Source: a virus. From it: DNA of 22,302 nucleotides. Location: positions 1 to 22,302 of the IMG/VR virus record IMGVR_UViG_3300011116_000639, one strand, 5' to 3'. The position numbers and the translations under genes are program-made. The stretch's first letter is position 1; each line of letters starts with the position of its first letter. Below the pieces are notes generated by a model that ran no database searches, had not been told where the DNA came from, and saw nothing but the letters and a program-made list of their open reading frames with translations. Shown piece after piece: positions 20,794 through 22,302 of the stretch.

Positions 20794-21251
20794 CAGAAGT
20801 CGGCTACACCAAGACGCTCAAACCCGTGCGCGATTGGTCGCAGCGGATCTGGCGGCTGATGTTTACGCAGCAGGTCGAAATCGCCCGGGGGCGCGTCGAT
20901 GGCGCATATCCCGTCGTCATCGACGGGGAACCGCACGACGCGCAGCTCGGCTTACCGCGTCCCAGCTGGAAAGCGGCTGATCGTTCACACAATCTATGCC
21001 GCGTCGACATCGGGGTCATCCGCTGCGCGCGTCACAATCGATGTCGTGGTATCCCGCATCGACGGGGACAGTTTTGCAGATGCCGGGCTGCTTCTCACGC
21101 AGGGTTCGGTCGGGCTGCAAGACGGGTCGGCGATCCTATCGGATGGCGCGCTCTATGCCGTCCCTGCGGGCGAAATCATCGCGCTAAGGACAACAACGGA
21201 CAAGGCCGCGACCATCACCGGCGGGTTCTTTGGGTGGCTCGAAGATGCTGA
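20790..21251 (+). CDS. 5' part of an apparently frameshifted structural gene
   Basis: The ATG at 20790 overlaps the previous stop (ATGA) and starts a convincing protein (MTEVGYTKTLKPVRDWSQRI, then WRLMFTQQVEIARG). After about residue 45 this frame becomes Arg/Cys/His-rich shadow to its stop at 21251, while good coding sequence continues in the +1 frame to 21255. Dropping one base within GGGGG (20887-20891) or GGGG (20925-20928) would join them into a single protein of about 154 residues; the second site reads VVIDGNRTTRSSAYRVPAG. It may be an indel error, a real mutation or programmed slippage. Only roughly bases 20790-20928 are likely coding in this frame. Confidence 0.5.
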   Translation: MTEVGYTKTLKPVRDWSQRIWRLMFTQQVEIARGRVDGAYPVVIDGEPHDAQLGLPRPSWKAADRSHNLCRVDIGVIRCARHNRCRGIPHRRGQFCRCRAASHAGFGRAARRVGDPIGWRALCRPCGRNHRAKDNNGQGRDHHRRVLWVARRC

Positions 21252-21255
21252 TTAA
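20899..21255 (+). CDS. beta-rich small structural protein (3' part of the frameshifted gene, or a separate gene)
   Basis: A 118-codon frame from ATG 20899. From about residue 18 it reads as a real beta-rich domain (SSAYRVPAGKRLIVHTIYAA, VTIDVVVSRIDGDSF, LYAVPAGEIIALRTTTDK, GGFFGWLEDAD). The paired VPAGK/VPAGE strands suggest a beta-sandwich such as a head decoration or completion protein. If translated alone, the ATG has only a G-rich sequence upstream as ribosome site. I think it more likely to be the continuation of the frame that starts at 20790. Confidence 0.6.
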   Translation: MAHIPSSSTGNRTTRSSAYRVPAGKRLIVHTIYAASTSGSSAARVTIDVVVSRIDGDSFADAGLLLTQGSVGLQDGSAILSDGALYAVPAGEIIALRTTTDKAATITGGFFGWLEDAD

Positions 21256-21436
21256 CCGCGCTCAAAAACTGGGAGGAGAGGACAGGTTTCCCTATAGTAT
21301 TCTCCTCTCCTCTCCTCCCTATGAACCTGCGGATGGAACCCGAAGGGGAGACCTGCTAGCGCAGGGTCGCACCTCCGGGGTTCTGGCCGATTTTGCGCCC
21401 TCTTCAAATCTCTGTCCTCCCATGAGTAGGATCTAA
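21245..21436 (+). CDS. 63-codon open frame across the structured interval (doubtful)
   Basis: An open frame starts at ATG 21245, overlapping the previous gene end, with GGGTGG upstream, and stops one base before the next ATG. The product (MLINRAQKLGGEDRFPYS at the start) is Ser/Pro-rich and shows no domain. The exact fit favours a gene; the strong hairpins and odd composition favour noncoding structure. Confidence 0.22.
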   Translation: MLINRAQKLGGEDRFPYSILLSSPPYEPADGTRRGDLLAQGRTSGVLADFAPSSNLCPPMSRI

Positions 21437-21437
21437 T
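21256..21437 (+). other. structured intergenic region with two strong hairpins
   Basis: GGGAGGAGAGGA (21271-21282) pairs perfectly with TCCTCTCCTCCC (21308-21319), a 12-bp stem with a 25-base loop. A second nested hairpin spans 21336-21383: GAACCC/GGGTTC outside, GGAG/CTCC in the middle and CCTGC-TAGC-GCAGG at the tip. GAGGACAG (21278-21285) could instead pair with CTGTCCTC (21412-21419), just upstream of the next ribosome site AGGA (21428-21431). No T run follows either stem, so these are not ordinary terminators. An RNA element controlling the next structural gene, or an RNA processing site, is possible. Confidence 0.65.
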
Positions 21438-22302
21438 ATGCCCTATCAAACGAACGACGATCTACCGGGCGCGGTGAAGCGCGTCCTAACCACCGATAAG
21501 GCGCGCTCGATCTGGCGGCGCGTGTTCAACGACAGCATCGACCAAGGCTATCAGGAAGGCCGGGCATTCGGCGCGGCCTATGCTGCGATCGAGAGCGCGG
21601 GCTACACAAAGGGCAAGGATGGCGTTTACATCGAGAAGGTCGATGAGGCGCTCGAAAAGGTATCGACGGACACGCTGCGCGCCAAGGTCGAAGCGCACAA
21701 CGCAGAGGACGGCGACAAGGGGCGCGTGACTGTCGATATGCTGCGGCAGGTCTATGACCGGGGGATCGGCGCATATCGCACGAACCCGGGCAGCGTGCGG
21801 TCCAATGTCAGATCCCCGGAGCAGTGGGCTATGGCGCGGGTCAACAATTTCCTGCGCGCCATCCGCGATGGCCGGTTCCGGTCTGGCAAGCACGACACGG
21901 ATCTGTTGCCAGAAAAGCATCCTATGGCGACCCGTGGCGTCGAGAAGGCCGACTATCAGGGGCGCGATGTCGAACTAGATCAGCCGTTCCGCCTCCCCGC
22001 CGGCGCGAGCAAGAAGTTCGGCGTTTACGTTAAGGACGGCGACAAGACCAAGAAAGTGACATTTGGCGATCCCAAGATGGAGATCCGCCGCGACGACCCC
22101 AAAGCCCGCGCTAATTTCCGCTCGCGGCACTCTTGCGACACCGCGACCGATAAGACTTCGGCGCGTTATTGGTCGTGCCAGATGTGGGAAAGCGGAACCT
22201 CAGTCTCGGAGATGACGAAGATGGACAAGATGGAAAAGCGACAGATCTCGGATGACGTCTTCACAACGTCGATCGAGGCAGTGCAGCGCGCGCAGCAACT
22301 CG
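21438..22302 (+). CDS. ChaB-domain phage structural-region protein (3' truncated by window)
   Basis: At least 288 residues; the gene runs off the window. The ATG at 21438 has AGGA six bases upstream. The N-terminus (about 1-58) matches the ChaB family (MPYQTNDDLPGAVKRVL, then ARSIWRRVFNDSIDQGYQEG). A middle part holds AYRTNPGSVRSNVRSPEQWA (112-131) and RDGRFRSGKHDTDLLPEKHP (143-162). A third part holds KKFGVYVKDG (192-201), RRDDPKARANFRSRHSCD (217-234) and SARYWSCQMW (241-250), a Cys/His/Trp-containing segment I have seen in many phage proteins encoded near head genes. The three-part fusion is clear in sequence. Role unknown: a scaffold, internal head protein or injected protein are possibilities. 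Confidence 0.8.
   Translation, partial: MPYQTNDDLPGAVKRVLTTDKARSIWRRVFNDSIDQGYQEGRAFGAAYAAIESAGYTKGKDGVYIEKVDEALEKVSTDTLRAKVEAHNAEDGDKGRVTVDMLRQVYDRGIGAYRTNPGSVRSNVRSPEQWAMARVNNFLRAIRDGRFRSGKHDTDLLPEKHPMATRGVEKADYQGRDVELDQPFRLPAGASKKFGVYVKDGDKTKKVTFGDPKMEIRRDDPKARANFRSRHSCDTATDKTSARYWSCQMWESGTSVSEMTKMDKMEKRQISDDVFTTSIEAVQRAQQL

Noticed and set aside
21271-21421. Possible tRNA, because GGGAGGA and TCCTCCC could form a 7-bp acceptor stem
   Set aside because: The span of 151 bases is too long, the TTCAAAT loop lacks a matching T-stem, and no anticodon arm is evident.
1-22302. CRISPR arrays, insertion sequences, integrase
   Set aside because: I saw no regularly spaced repeat-spacer unit, no transposase-like gene with terminal inverted repeats, and no tyrosine or serine recombinase.

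Overview
The window looks like part of a tailed double-stranded DNA phage (or prophage) of an alphaproteobacterium, probably of the Rhodobacterales/Roseobacter type. That host call is inference from overall protein resemblance, not a database match. Genes are packed almost end to end, with stop/start overlaps (ATGA, GTGA, TGATG) at nearly every junction. No integrase, CI-type repressor, tRNA or CRISPR array is visible.

Layout: (1) 1-3009, rightward: the glycine-rich end of a tail fibre, a small tail-associated protein, then a lysis cassette (membrane/coiled-coil protein, GH24 endolysin with membrane tail, Rz-like and nested Rz1-like spanins) and a metallophosphoesterase. A rightward terminator follows at 3223-3252. 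(2) 8215 down to 2964, leftward: an early operon with an exonuclease/RecT recombination pair, a C5-cytosine methyltransferase whose variable region carries a second long reading frame on the same strand, and many very small coupled genes. (3) 8216-8401: a divergent control region with three 18-bp direct repeats overlapping two candidate promoters, next to a Cro-like gene. (4) 8402-14791, rightward: early regulators, a terminator, a SNF2-type helicase, an N4/N6 DNA methyltransferase, a RusA-like resolvase, a DUF1376/YdaU-type replication protein and several small proteins. (5) 14800 to the end, rightward: packaging and head genes (small and large terminase, portal, Mu gpF-like head protein fused to a zincin-like domain, small structural proteins, and a ChaB-domain protein cut by the window end). 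A 182-bp interval with two strong hairpins interrupts this block.

How they work together: the Cro-like protein probably acts on the central repeats and sets the balance between the leftward operon (recombination, DNA modification) and the rightward operon (replication). The late block packages DNA and builds heads, and the lysis cassette releases particles.

The points most worth a second look are the roughly 1.1-kb dual-frame methyltransferase region (3284-4390), the three-repeat switch, the HEXXH domain on the head protein with an apparent Glu-to-Gln change at a presumed ligand position, the structured interval at 21256-21437, an apparent +1 frameshift near 20887-20928, and a set of coupled genes of 15-59 codons that standard gene callers tend to miss.
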